Source of the DNA: Acorus gramineus
Lineage: Eukaryota; Streptophyta; Magnoliopsida; Acorales; Acoraceae
Reading direction: 5' to 3'
Assembly: GCA_030737835.1 (NCBI GenBank)
Contig: JAUJYN010000025.1
Location: forward strand, 124,001 to 188,000
DNA length: 64,000 bases
Below are positions 10,986 through 23,629 of the stretch, in pieces. Positions within the stretch are counted from its first letter, which is position 1, and each line of letters begins with the position of its first letter. Under the pieces are notes generated by a model, which saw nothing but the letters and a program-made list of their open reading frames with translations, was not told the origin of the DNA and made no database searches. The translations under genes and the position numbers were made by a program.

Positions 10986-13099
10986 TTCTTCTCCTTCAAT
11001 TTTAAATGAAGCATTAATCATATAAAGTATTCTACTTTTAAAATCACATGTGCATAATTTTTTTTATTTTATCTATTAAATCAATTTTTCATATAACTCC
11101 ATAATCAAATAAAAAATTTAATTGAAAGTCATAATTGTAGATTAATTACGAGCAGAAAATAGAACTAACATTTAAAATTACTCCTCTATTTATTTACATG
11201 ATAAAACAATATTCATATAAAAGATCATTGTTAATTATATATCTCTCCTGGAAGTAATGTTTCCTTTTTAGTTGAGGCATATGTGCGTTGCACATGAATT
11301 ATTTTGTTGATAATTTAACAAACAAAGAGTAAGACATTTAATTTCTTTTGAACTATTATGTCCCAGTTTTTTACTTATTTTCTATTTGAATCATCTATAC
11401 ATATTTGTACATTTTTGTTAGTGTTTGATTATGATCGTTAATATATAAATTATTCAATAATTATCATTATAGTATATGTGCATGAGGTGTTACTTTGAAA
11501 ATTATATGCATATAAAGAGAAATTTTATTCTTATCCACTAATTCATCCACATAAATATGTAGAAATGATAAGTCCTAAATTTACATTGAACTTTAGATAA
11601 TTACAAGTAATGACTCATTTCATTTTATCATCATATGCATCGTTGCCATTCTTTGAAAAAGAGAAAGAAGAAAGATGAGTTTTAAAGTATTTTAACATTA
11701 TAAATAAAAATTCGCTCTAAACATTAAGTCAAAGAATAATTACCCAATTATGAGAACTTGAATGTATGTTATATATTTATGAAGTAATTTTTTCCACTTG
11801 AACTTAAATTATTACCTATTTACAATAGTTAGATTCAGAACAACCTCAATGAATTTCTACAGAACTTCCTGCAAAGTTGCCTCTTCCACTACAATTTTTT
11901 CAGTAGTAGTGCTCTTAGTCTCCACAAAATCCTTAATTCCTTGTTTTGTTTTGAGCTTAAAGGGCAAAAAATGCAGCAGAGAATCATGAAGCCCACACTG
12001 TATTAAAAAAGTGAAAATTAAGACATTCCTTTGGTTTGGGACCTCACCCTTATATAGACATTTTCATTACCCTTTGATTTTCCCATCAAAGACCATTAGG
12101 ATTTGTATAACTCATTTAATTAATCTATGAGTTATGCATGGAATTAGTATTCCCATTATTTCCATTAATTCATGAGTTATATGAGTTTCCAATGCCCTTT
12201 AGTGTTTTCCATAACCCTTGTCCACTAATCTATGAGTTATATACGGAGACATGAATGTTCAATAACCTTTGGCATTTCTGTAACTCATTCCAATGGCTTT
12301 TGATATTTCCATAACTTATAACCATCAAAGACATTGAGTTTTATATAAAATTTTGATATTTAATATATAACTTTATTAATGAAATTTAATATATATATAT
12401 ATATATATATATAGGTTAATCTGGTAACATTTGCATGTAATATAACATATATTAAGATTTTATAATAATTTAGATTCATTGATTAAAACATAAACTTCAT
12501 GTACAAATTTATATTTAGGAAATATCACGATACATATATGACATAGAGCTTAAATTTTGGTATATATTAAATTTTGGTTGAATTCTCTCCCCCCTTCCAG
12601 ATTTATTTAATTTTTTTTATTGATAATTAAATACATAGAGCTTCTATTATATATAAGGATTTTCTAGTTGTTACATGTAGGTATATTATATAATTATATA
12701 AAATGAAGTTGCATATATTAAATTTAGACATATAATCATGTAATTGATTGTGAACAATGTTAAAGGGTAAATACGAATAAATGTATAGAATTAAAATAAA
12801 TGTATAAATTAAATACATTAAACACATTATATAGGGTATTTGATTTAATAGAATTTGAAATGGTAAATATATCTAATCAAATATTATTTGGGGTAGGAAT
12901 GGATTTTCATGAATCAGTAAGGGTAAACATGTCCAATGAATGTTTTTCATGGATTGGTACTTTTATAGGTAGTATAGATTAAAAGTCCGTAAATAACTAA
13001 GGATGAAATTGGAAATGAAAATGTTGCACATGAACAAACAAACTTGAAAATTTAAACACTTTCAGTTAGTCTTTCCCCACACGATGTGCGTGCGTGTAA
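10986..13099. other. AT-rich region with repeat debris
   Basis: No convincing gene. About 11990-12350 looks like LTR debris on the minus strand: a TATATAAGGG box when reverse-complemented (near 12050) and several copies of ctatgagttat. An (AT)n microsatellite lies at about 12391-12414. The block at 13005-13070, ending tttcagttagt, recurs at 29685-29737, so it may be a repeat terminus. Confidence 0.5.
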
Positions 13100-13256
13100 A
13101 CAATAATATACCATGTTATATATACATAAATGATATAATAAAAAATTTAATTATAATTAAATAAATCATTTATAAAAATTATTATGATTACACATAAAGG
13201 AAATATGTAACAACAGAAAATAAGATTTTATATATGTACCTCTCAACTAACCTTAT
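13100..13256. repeat. Dispersed repeat copy 2, left part
   Basis: Matches 10250-10415 through ataccatgttat, tacataaatgatataat and tcaac-aacc. It is cut at 13256 by the LTR of the Tat element. The five bases before the LTR (cttat) match the inverted right flank (cttaa) at 4 of 5, consistent with a target-site duplication. Confidence 0.75.
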
Positions 13257-14083
13257 TGTGGGGGATGAAATCTGGCTTTCCTCTCTTGGATCGGATCTTC
13301 ACTGATCCAGGATTCGAGTGTAGACCCGGGATGGTGTGAGCTGGTCCACCTCCTCGCGTCAGTCCACCAATAGCCTTCGATCTCCGTTGTCGTCTGCCCC
13401 TTCGTCCTTCTCCTTCCGCCTTTGGGTATCTGAAACTCACACCAGTGTGGTGCTAGCTAACACTCATCCGACGCTCAAGTCAGTAACTTCTTCATCTCCA
13501 GAAGAAGAACTTAGAATTCTCGAGTTTTAGCAGGAGTGAGAGTTAGTGTTCGCATCCCTCGAGAGGGAGGAGAAGTCCCCCCTTTTATACTCAACAGGGG
13601 CGTGCCGAGCTTAGCCTTGCAGGGTGATCATATCATGATATGGAATCTTCACATGGCTTGAGGATCTGTTAACATGTGGCACCTAGGGATCATCATCATC
13701 CTATAATTATTTTTCTGATGTCCTGTCTTTTTCTAGTGTCAGGGAATATTCCCTTCGCTAACCGTTTTTCTGCAGGGGAGGGCCTTATGGCCAACCTGCC
13801 TTTTAATTTGGGGATTCCCCTCTGGACGGCCTAATCTTGAGGTCGGGCAATGTTTGGCTCCTATCCCTAGACCAACAGCGTATGGCCGTCTTATCCTGGT
13901 CGGCCACAATCGTTTGCCTAACCTACGAGGGAAGAGAGCTTGCTTAGACCGTAATAGAATTTTGGGCCCATGGGCTTTCCATCCTTTGGCCCGTATTTTT
14001 ATCGATATGGGCTGATCCTTGTTCAATTCATGCACTTGTACGATCCTATCCTTATTCGACCTTGATTGATTTGGCCTCCCACA
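13257..14083 (-). repeat. 3' LTR of the Tat element
   Basis: 827 bp, starting TGTGGGAGG at 14083 and ending CCCCCACA at 13257 on the minus strand (TG...CA). Its partner is 28273-29018, in the opposite orientation. It carries the same TATAAAAGG promoter box (near 13580) and palindromic atatcatgatat. Differences from the partner are easily visible, so the insertion is not recent. Confidence 0.88.
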
Positions 14084-14100
14084 AATTCCCCCTTCTTTTG
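14084..14100 (-). promoter_or_regulatory. Polypurine tract of the Tat element
   Basis: On the minus strand AAAAGAAGGGGGAATT lies directly before the LTR start TGTGGG. This is the expected plus-strand primer, and it fixes the orientation of the element as minus. Confidence 0.75.
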
Positions 14101-16002
14101 GTCTCTCAACCGCTTGGGAGTTCGGAAGAACTGATCTCAGGAGACATGTTTGACTGAATGGCTCGCCCGCCAAGCCTTCTAGGTCGATTGGATTTGGGCC
14201 CTGGGCCTGATAGCTCGTGCACGCTACGCTCGTCATCCTCACATGCATCCCCTCTATTTAATGTCACGTGGGGGACAGCTTTTGAATTTTTAATTTTGCC
14301 CCTTCGTTTCCCCCAATCGACCGCGACGGTTAAATTTTTGGCTTGAAGTCCTTTACATATACATGTGCTCATTCCTGCATCTTACTCTTACGAATTTTTC
14401 ATCTTACAGAGCTTTCGATCAATGCTTCTCTGTTCTTTTTCTTCACTCCAACATCCCATCTCAATGGCACAATTTCCTGACAACATTGTGGCGGAGGAAT
14501 ATAGGGGGGATATGCCTCCCCCCCAGATTTCGAATCCCTTTTTGTCTTCTCCGGCCAGGTCGAAACTTGTATGATCACTTTTCCCTTATCCATGTTGATA
14601 ATGGAATTCCTCAGTTTCTTCGGCCTGCACCCTCTCCAGCTTGTCTCGATCGCCTATCGTATCCTGGCGGCGGTCATCGCCCTCAACCATGCCCTTGGCA
14701 TCAGCCTCGGGCTGAACAAAGTGCGGAGCTTCTATGTTCTGAAGCTTCTCAACAGAGGGGGCAAGACGTTTTACCTGGCCTGAAGGTCGGCGTCGCGGAT
14801 GCTAATAAAGGACGCCCAGGAATTCATCTACGATTGGCGGTCCAAAGTTCTCCAGATTCGAGGCGCTTGGATGCCTGAACACTTCATGTTTCGGATTCCA
14901 ATCGAATGGAGGGACTCGTCATTGGGATAAGGTTGGTCTTTTCTTTATACAACGGCCGCTATTTTCTTATTAGGAATGAGTTCCCTTTTGTAACACCCTT
15001 TCTTTCTAGGCGCGTCGTCTCTCAACACGTGTCCTCCTCCAAAAGCTCTTCGCACGGAAGATGTGGACCGTGCCTTGGACTTCGAGGATAGGAGCTGGAA
15101 GACCCTGCTGGCCGGCGCGTCCCTCCTCTGGCTTCTGAACCGCTTGTGAGTTGGGTTGCTTGCCAAGGCGCTTCCCGAGGCGAGGCCTCAGGCTCCGCTT
15201 CTGGTGATGGAGGAGCGCTAAGGAGATCGGGCTGTCGACGCAAAGTCGTGGTCAGGTCTGCCGTACCCTACAACCGCCCGATTGAAATTGGAGAAGAAAG
15301 AAACGGGGAAGAGGAGATCTGCTTAGGAAGTGGTCACTCCATGGACCGTCCAGCTCCTCTCTCACCTTCAAATTAGCAGTCTCCCCCTGCCCCGATCCTC
15401 GGAAGGCAGAAAGAAGAAGAGGGAGAGGTCCTTGGTGATGACTCCCCCCTACGTAAGCCGGTGCCCCCTTCTCCTCCTCCTGCGGATTCCCTTGACCGCT
15501 CTCCTCGGTTAGAGGATTATGCAGAGTTCTTCCAGGGCTCCCCTGCGGCTGAAGGAGGGCCCAGGGCGTCGACTCCAGTTCCTCTATCCCCTTCGCTACT
15601 ACCAGATCATGCTCATGGTTCTAGCCCTCACCGAGTTGTGGTTGAAGGCCAGTTCGTAATGCCCCCGGCTATTCCACGCAAGGCCAACCTCATAGCCTGG
15701 GGACACATCACTGCCGCCGGAAAAGGAGCTTGAGAAGCTGAGGCGCCTTATCGAGGAGGAGGAGAAGGAGCGATTCGGTGACTTCTCTACCGGTTACGTG
15801 GCTGGTTGAGACGGAGAAGCCTTTCCCTCCTCGACCCAGTTGAAAGATGTTTATGATCTCTCTCTCTATGAAAGGCGCTATGGCTGCTTTGCGGAGGATG
15901 CTCTGAGTACTTTTGCTCGGTCAGATCCGTCTACTTCTCGCCCTCACCAATGAGAGGGCGCCACTACGTGCCTCCTTATGCCTCTCTTTTCTTGTCCAAA
16001 CA

Positions 16003-16005
16003 ATA

Positions 16006-16057
<52 letters not shown>

Positions 16058-16058
16058 T
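16003..16058. repeat. (ATT)n microsatellite
   Basis: About 17 uninterrupted TTA units in a probable intron of the antisense gene. Confidence 0.95.
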
Positions 16059-17807
16059 TATTTGGTAAAAGTTTATCCGAGTTGTGTCTCGCGTATAGCT
16101 TGTTTCTTTGTTGTGACTCTGAACTCTATTATTCTGTTTGCATGATGAATGTCTTTTGCTTATCCTATATGATTGCACACTGAATGCTACTGTTTTGCCT
16201 GCCTTAACCCTGTAAGTCGGTTTTGGACAAGTCAGACTTTTAGGCAAGTTGGGCCTTTTAGGTCAAGCTTGGAGTTTCTTTGGTCGGATTTAAAATGGGT
16301 TAGCCTTTTTGTTTTGATTCAGCTCCGACTGTGAACTCTCATCCACCTAAGAACTCGGTCAAATTGGAGCACATTAAGGTTGCTTTTAAGAGAAGCGACC
16401 GGGCCTTCTTCAGAATCCTTGGTTGGGATAACCCGAACCCCAGTAGCACACGTCAGCTCGGACCTCTCCTAACTGACGTTTACGTGGCCCCTCCTTCTCT
16501 AGACCGAGAACCCGCACCTCCGGCTGCCCAAGCAGGCCGTCCTTCGGAGTTAGAGAAAGACGCCGAGGAGGAATTAGCGCCGTTTTATAGATTGGGCTTT
16601 GGAGACTCAATGGTAACGAAAGCTCTTCAAGCGGTGCTCGGCATGGCTCACGCCTCTGTAGGGGCCCGACGCGAAGTCCCAAGTCCAAGGAAAAATTGAG
16701 CTCCCATTCTGCGGGGAAGTCGACCTCCAGTTCTGACAAGAAGGGTAACCCAGCCAATCTCGGGGCACTCTCAACTGACGCCAGGCCTAGGGAGAAATGG
16801 GGCTCTAACTTGGCAGGAAGGACTACCCCCAATTCTGGCGAGGGGGTAGAATCCGACCATTCTGAGATACTCCCAATTGGCACCAATCCCGGGAAGAAAC
16901 CCAACTCCACTTTTGTGGCGTGGTCGGCCCTTGCCTTTGGTGAGAAGGAAAGGTCTGTCGGACCCTCAGCGCTCCAGGCTGGTCCCAAATAGGGGGAGAA
17001 GTCGGGCGACAGTCCCATAGAAAGGTCCGCCCTTTCTTCCAGCGAGAAAGATAAGTTGGCTAGGTTGGCGGTGCTCCAGGCCGAGCTGGATTCGCGATCA
17101 GGGAACATTGGAAAACTCCCTGGCCTTGACTAGAGAAAACGCTCACCGACAAGACAGTCTCCAAGCACTCCGTGCAAGAGGAGCAAGCCAGCTGTGTCCG
17201 ATCTTTTGACCTCAGCTCCCAGGCCATTGCCATATGCTTCGAGTGTTCCCTTAAGCAAGGGGAAAGAGGTCGTCCCAACTTTCAGGTTACCTCCCCCGCC
17301 ACCTTCTTCCCGAGATAGAGGGGTCCAGACTTTTATCCCCGCCCCTCGGACCAAGACTCGCCCAGTCCAGGCCTCTGATTCTGGTTTGAAAGACCGGGAC
17401 GTGGCGATTGGTTCGATCCAGTCGGCGATCCTAAAAAAAGACAGAGCCTTGGCGAGCGCCATATCCGCTCATGAGACGGGTTCATTCCTGCAAAGCATGG
17501 CTTACCAGGCACGTTTTATTCTGATATGAATCGAACTATGGAAGGTTGTTTGTTTATTTGTTATTCTTTATTCTTACGATCTTCTTATTTTGGAACAGCT
17601 CGGCGTCTATGCGAATACGGAGGGTCCAACGTATGACCAAATCGTCGGTGATGTCGCCCGGGCGCACCGTGCTTGTGAGGAGGAGCAGGCTGCTCGGGAG
17701 AGGGTTGAAATTGCTTTGAAGGCCTCCCAGGAGGAGCATTCCCGGGTGGCTGAAGAGCTTAAAAAGAATCTGTCTGAGGTATCTGATCTTTTGGAGGAAG
17801 AACGGGC

Positions 17808-18061
17808 CGGAAGGGCTTGCGATATTTTTGAAACTGAGCAGCAGAAGAGGGAGATGAAGTTGGATTTTGAAATCCAAATTCTTGAAAGGGTAACGGATCT
17901 CCTTGGTCCTATTGAAAGGAAGTCAGCAGAGGCCGTCTCAGATGGATATGACAGGGTTATCGCAAGGGCTTCCAAGATTGCAAAGATGGAATGCCTGCAC
18001 CGGATGCTGACCGAGTTATTCAGGTACTTGGTCCTCAACTTCTCGAGACTGAGGCCGACCA
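17808..18061 (+). repeat. 254-bp direct repeat, left copy
   Basis: Read base by base, this segment is identical to 21786-22039. It is coding sequence of the antisense gene coiled coil. It ends at gaggccgacca, immediately before the CACTA terminus at 18062. Confidence 0.95.
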
Positions 18062-21000
18062 CACTACAAGAAAAAGTGCTTTTACCGACGGCCAGAGCCG
18101 TCGCTAAAGGATACAAAAGCCGTCGCTATAGGCTTTACCGACGGCCAGACAGACAGTTGGAAGTCGTTGCTAAAAGACTAGTCGCTGTTACCTACACCGA
18201 CGGCTGCGACCGTCGCTAATAAGGTAAACAGATTACCACTGTGTAACCATAGTTAATAGCATTAGCGACGGTCGATGGCCGTCGCTAAAAGTGTTCGACA
18301 GTTTTTAAACCACATGATTTATAGTTGTGTCATGTCTTTACCGTCTGGCCGTCGCTAACGTTATTATTTTTTTGTTTTTTTATTTATTTGCTGATTTTAT
18401 CAATAATTTGTACCTGAATAGTTCAAAAGTCATTCAACAATCCTTCTCCCGAATATTTCATTCATAATCATAATTTAAGAATTCCTGAATTCACTAAAAT
18501 TTAAATAAAAAGTCTTCATAATTCAAAATATAACATAGATACATCCAAATATTCCTTACAACTCTAGTGAAAAGCTAACTCTCTATAGAAAGTTTTTTTT
18601 CTTAATGAATCTTCTTTGTTTGAACCTCCACCTCCTTGTAGTTCTCCTCCCACGTCGACTCTCCATAGAGGGTTGAGCTTCATCCCTGTATACAAAAACA
18701 TTGCATAGATGGAAATATAATCAAGTCAATTGATAGTATATTCACTTATAGAACTTGAAAACAAATTAATGAATGAACAATTTATTATCCATATCAATGA
18801 AGAACAATGAAAAACATTTCATCGCATTTTAATCAATCTGCAATGAACTATGGACAAATACATGCAAATATCACAACCACGAATCCTCTCTTTGTTGAGT
18901 TATGGACTTGAAACTTGTTAGACTGAATAGATTTTTATGTTAAGCAAGCAATCAACATGCGGATGGATTTGAAGTTGGCCTCAATGTTCTAAATCTTAAA
19001 TATACCATCATAATCACACTCTCTTAATACTTATAGCAACCTTAATCGAAATGACACCAAATACAAAGAGCCTATTAGGCAAAATATCTCCTTTCATTGT
19101 TCAACTTAAGCTTTATTTGTGCTTAAAATATACTCCTTCCCATTCTATTTTTATTTTATTTCTCATCTTTTCTTTTATTTTATATAAAAACAAGTGGGCC
19201 AAAATATATTAAAAAAAAAAAAAAAACTTTTCTTGTCCCTCACCTTTCTTAATTGCTTTAATATTTGTCATGCACATTCCATTGGGCCTCCTTCCAAATG
19301 ATTTAATGTGTGTACACACAATCTGTTCTCTCCATCCCAAGGAAACTTCCAGAGTTCAAAATATCTCCTAATGCATGAAAAGCACTATGTAATACACATG
19401 CATCCAAGTAATGAAAATGCACAACCAGTTTGAAAAAAAAAATATTTCCAATTTATATCATATATCATTCTCTAATCATACATCATTAAACCAGTACCAT
19501 CAAAATCCAAATAAAAGATTTGTTATTTCATTTAAAAGAGTGATTATATTTCAACCAATTATGAGTAACAACAATGATTTGATTGATGCAATTATTCAGT
19601 AAGCAACCAATTGCCTGGCATTTAAGCTAATAACAAGAATGTTAGTCTTAACACCACCACTGCGTGTCTTTCAAAGACGTCAATTTTTTTTATCAGATCC
19701 CGAAAGAACAAGTGATCAAAAGAACAGTTTCACATCCAATTGATATAATCCCAATTGGGTTAACATTACAATGGAGAAGCAAAATTATCACAAAAACCTG
19801 AAAGAAAACTATCACAGGCATAACCCATCAATAGGCACTAGTGATTCATTTGCAAAAACACAAACAAACCATCATAAGAAAATCAAAGAATTAAAAAACT
19901 CACCTTATTTGTCTAGAATTAACAAACCCACAAAGCCCTTCCGCACCTGCATTAACCAAGTCACAACCCCTATAAAAAACAAACAAAACCCACCACAAAT
20001 AACGCGAAAAATCCCCTCTTTTTCAAAGAAAGAAAAGATTTTGGCCGACCAGACATGATCTAGAGGCGATCTATCCCCCGCCGTTCGAAATCCACAACTA
20101 TTTCAAATGAAACACCTTTTTTTGAGAAAAAAAACATAGCTAGAGGTTAAAAGTTCGCACATAAATTTACATTAACGAAGTGAACATCTATAGCAATAGA
20201 CTTGGAACGTGAATTAGTAATGAGTAGTCCTAAATTCATTCTTTCTATTTGATAAATAAATAAAAAAAATCTTCCACTAATGATGTCACTCAATTATAGC
20301 ATTCTACCACTAAACATACCAAATATACTCCTCTAACATTTTTCTATTTTAACGTCAAAATAAAATCTATTGTGATAGTTAAATGCAATAAGATGCACAC
20401 ACTCAGAATTGGACAACAGTTCAAACAAAATGAACATGTATAGATCAAATAAAGATGTTTGCATGCAATCAAGTGAAACAAACCTTCAAGAAGTTGCCTC
20501 TCTTCTTATCGACAACAAGACCTCAGACCATATACTTCCAATCAAAAGAACACTCCACTAACTGCATAAACTTCAAATTGCGGTGATAGTTACCTCAATA
20601 AATTCTATAAAAAACAAATCCTATCAATAAAAAGAATTCACATGATAAACAATTCATATAAAATTAACGCATAAAAAAATAATAAAAAAACAAGACCAAG
20701 AAAATATCCCAAAATTATTTTTAATGAATTGGTCAAAACTCAGTTTAAATAACAAACCCAAACAAGGGAAAAACCACATAAGAATTAATCCATAGAAAAA
20801 ATCCCCCGCCGTTCATTTAAAATAATAACACCTCTTTCATTCAAGAGAGATTTCCCTCAATTTCCTTCAACATCTTTTGCCAATATAAGCCTATCTACAG
20901 TGTCAATTTCAGTATCTACCCTTGCTTGTAACATGTCAAGAGCAATATGAGGCCAAAATAAAGGAATTATGCAATTATATGTAAATTTAACAAATCAATA

Positions 21001-21785
21001 TAGATAACACTAGAACCAATGAAAGGATATTATGGTTACCTTCCAATAAACTTGTAAATAAATGTCTTCTAAAAAAATAATACCCAAATGAAATCCATTA
21101 TGAAAAACTAAAATTAAACTAAAAAAAATAAAAAAAACTAACCTAACAATCCTCGAAGTTGATCGGAGAAGAAGATCGGGCGATGGTCTAGGTGGCGGAT
21201 TGGGCAAGGCACGGGAGGTTCGGGACGATAGTCTGGGCGGCGGATCGGGTGAGGCATGGGCGAATCGGGGCAATGGTCTGCGTGGCAAATCAGGTGAGGT
21301 AGGGGCGGCAGATCGGGCGAGGCGGATCAGGGGGAGGTGGTAGTGGATCCGGCAAGGCAAGGGTGAGGCAGCAGAAGGGATGAAAAGCAAAAATGGGCGA
21401 TACTTAGGGTTAAAGAAATCGGGTTAAAAAAATGTCGGGTTAAATGTTTTTAAAAACCCAGACTATTAGCGACGGTCGGGTCTCGGCCATCGGTATTGGT
21501 GGTATCAGCGACGGCCTCACCCGTCGGTATTGGTAGATACAAAATGATATTGAGTTATGGGAGAGATACAGCGACGGTCAACTCTTGGCCGTCGGTAATA
21601 GTTCTTTTTGCGACGTCTCTGGCCGTCGCTAATACACAATCGCGTATGAAGTGATGATTTTGAGAGGTTTTAGCGACGGCGGGTGTCTGACCGTCGGTAA
21701 TACTCGCATTAATCGTGAAATTCAATTCCTAGATTCATATTAGCGACGGTTTTTGTGTAGGCCGTCGGTAATGGGCGTCGGTAAT
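18062..21785. mobile_element. Non-autonomous CACTA (En/Spm-like) element lacking its right terminus
   Basis: Begins CACTACAAGAAAAAG, the plant CACTA terminus. Subterminal motifs CCGTCGCTA/TAGCGACGG are repeated at 18080-18360 and, mostly inverted, at 21465-21785. No TNPA- or TNPD-like gene is present. Between these ends are AT-rich DNA and a GC-rich imperfect repeat (21165-21375, units around ggcggatcgggcgagg). The right end stops at gtcggtaat without the expected CTTGTAGTG; the closest string is tttttgtgtag at about 21749. It lies between two perfect 254-bp copies of target sequence instead of the usual 3-bp duplication. Confidence 0.8.
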
Positions 21786-22039
21786 CGGAAGGGCTTGCGA
21801 TATTTTTGAAACTGAGCAGCAGAAGAGGGAGATGAAGTTGGATTTTGAAATCCAAATTCTTGAAAGGGTAACGGATCTCCTTGGTCCTATTGAAAGGAAG
21901 TCAGCAGAGGCCGTCTCAGATGGATATGACAGGGTTATCGCAAGGGCTTCCAAGATTGCAAAGATGGAATGCCTGCACCGGATGCTGACCGAGTTATTCA
22001 GGTACTTGGTCCTCAACTTCTCGAGACTGAGGCCGACCA
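21786..22039 (+). repeat. 254-bp direct repeat, right copy
   Basis: Identical to 17808-18061 on reading. After its last base the antisense gene continues with tgataaggaggacc, so this copy joins the original downstream sequence. Confidence 0.95.
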
Positions 22040-22784
22040 TGATAAGGAGGACCCCCCTAATCCAGCATCTCCCTCTCAGTGAAAGGACACGCCTAGGCAG
22101 GTTACTAATTTCCTCGACTGTGCTTTGTCCGATATAATCGACGTTGACGCGTTTCCTTCCCCTGGCTACCCAAATGACTTCGCTGCCATGAAGCCTGTAG
22201 TTACAAATGTTGCAGGGGTGAAGGATGAGCCTTCCTGAAACAACACGGAGTTAGGGGTGCGCCTTCCCATAACTGACTCCGCTGAAACTGTGGCCCACAG
22301 GGACGAGGACCTCGTGACTCTGACTAGCGGAACTGGAAATCGAGATGATATCGAGGATGACTCCATTCCTCTAATCCACCGGATTCCTCCAAGACGTGTC
22401 ACGGGGGAAGATTAAGTCGATGCCTCATGGACTGCTTCCATCGTTTTTGCATGTTGTTATTGTTTTGATCCTTCTTTCTTATGGTTCCATGGTTTAATGG
22501 CGTAAATGCCACTTTATTGTATGGTGAATGCATTTAAACAATACACTTTGCTTTTTGCTTGTGGTTTAAATGTCCGCATTGTCGCTATCTATTCTTTTTG
22601 CACGCTTGTTTTGTGATGCCGACGTAATTTAATAACAGGGGGAAATGAATTGTTTGAGGTCGGCATATTCTTGGATGCGCCCTGCAATTTTGTTTTTGCA
22701 TCGGGCTTCAAGAATTATGGGTTACCTTCATCTTCTCGACATTTTTTTTTTGGCGTTCTTTTGGACGCATGTCACCTCGATCGG

Positions 22785-23575
22785 GTTCCCGCCGATTGAG
22801 CACAGCTCCGTTGTGCCATTCAGCTAGTGCGCGACTGCTAGGGCTGAACTGAGTCGAGTGCAAAGAGTGACCCCGATCAGTTTTAGCCCGTTGAGCGCGG
22901 CTTCGTTGTGCCATTCGGCTAGTGCGCGGCTGCTAGGGCTGAACTGAGTCGAGTGCAAAAAGCGACCTCAGTCAGTTTCAGTCCGTTGAGCGCGGCTTTG
23001 TTGTGCCATTCAGCTAGTTCGCGACTGCTAGGGCTGAACTGAGTTGAGTGCAAAGAGCGACCCTGATCAGTTTCAACCCATTAAGCGTAGCTTTGTTGTG
23101 CCATTCGGGTAGTGCGCGGCTGCTAGGGCTAAATTGAGTCGAGTGCAAGGAGCAATCCCAATCAGTTTCAACCCGTTAAGCGCGGCTTCGTTGTGCCATT
23201 CGGCTAGTGTGCAACTGCTAGGGCTGAACTGAGTCGAGTGTAAAGATCTACCTCGATTAGTTTCAACCCGTTGAGTGCGGCTTCGTTATGCCATTCAGCT
23301 AGTGTGCGGCTGCTAGGACTGAACTGAGTCGAGTGCAAAGAGTGACCCTGATCAGTTTCAACCCGTTGAGCGTAGCTTTGTTGTGCCATTCGGCTAGTGC
23401 GTAGCTGCTAGGGCTAAACTGAGTCGAGTGCAAAGAGCGATCCCGATCAGTTTCAACCCGTTAAGCGCGGCTTCATTGTGCCATTCGGCTAGTGTGCGAC
23501 TGCTAGGGCTGAACTGAGTCGAGTGCAAAGAGCGACCCCGATCAGTTTCAACCTGTTGAGCACGGCTTCGTCCTG
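22785..23575. repeat. 95-bp tandem repeat array, about 8 units
   Basis: The anchor ttgtgccattc (or close variants) occurs at 22811, 22906, 23001, 23096, 23191, 23286, 23381 and 23476, exactly 95 bp apart. Each unit holds gctgctagggctgaactgagtcg and gatcagtttcaacccgtt with scattered substitutions. It lies between the integrase end and the antisense gene. Arrays in this position are known in Tat/Ogre elements and can seed satellite DNA. Confidence 0.95.
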
Positions 23576-23629
23576 TTGTGTTATTCATGTACGTAGAAGA
23601 CTGAGGAAAGGAAAGCATTTCCTATTCAA

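Larger units (their letters stand above)
14464..22414 (+). pseudogene. Antisense Transposase_28-type gene of the Tat element, broken
   Basis: Plus-strand coding traces run opposite to pol between the 3' LTR and the tandem array. The early part contains FPLSMLIMEFLSFFGLHPLQL, followed in another frame by EFIYDWRSKVLQIRGAW, and resembles the 'putative gypsy type transposon' family (Pfam Transposase_28) from memory. Proline-rich stretches follow. From about 17600 there is a clear coiled coil (QLGVYANTEGPTYDQIV, then EEEQAARERVEIALKAS). The 3' end at 22040-22414 is acidic and Ser/Thr-rich and terminates at GED. Probable introns include one ending at ttgattcag (16321) and one ending at ggaacag (17599). 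It is interrupted by a CACTA element at 18062 and has several stops and frameshifts. The function of such antisense genes is unknown. Confidence 0.6.

Noticed and set aside
13739..14248. 169-codon minus-strand frame in the Tat LTR and adjoining sequence
   Set aside because: It runs across the LTR/polypurine-tract boundary and has no domain; it is chance.
16410..17108. 232-codon minus-strand open frame
   Set aside because: It is the shadow of the Pro/Ser-rich part of the antisense Tat gene; no recognisable motif, and the plus strand explains the coding signal.
21010..21390. 126-codon Pro/Arg/Ser-rich frame in the CACTA element
   Set aside because: Produced by an imperfect GC-rich tandem repeat; no similarity to CACTA proteins or a host domain.
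22785..23575. CRISPR-like array
   Set aside because: The 95-bp units are contiguous with no alternating spacers, and this is a plant retrotransposon.
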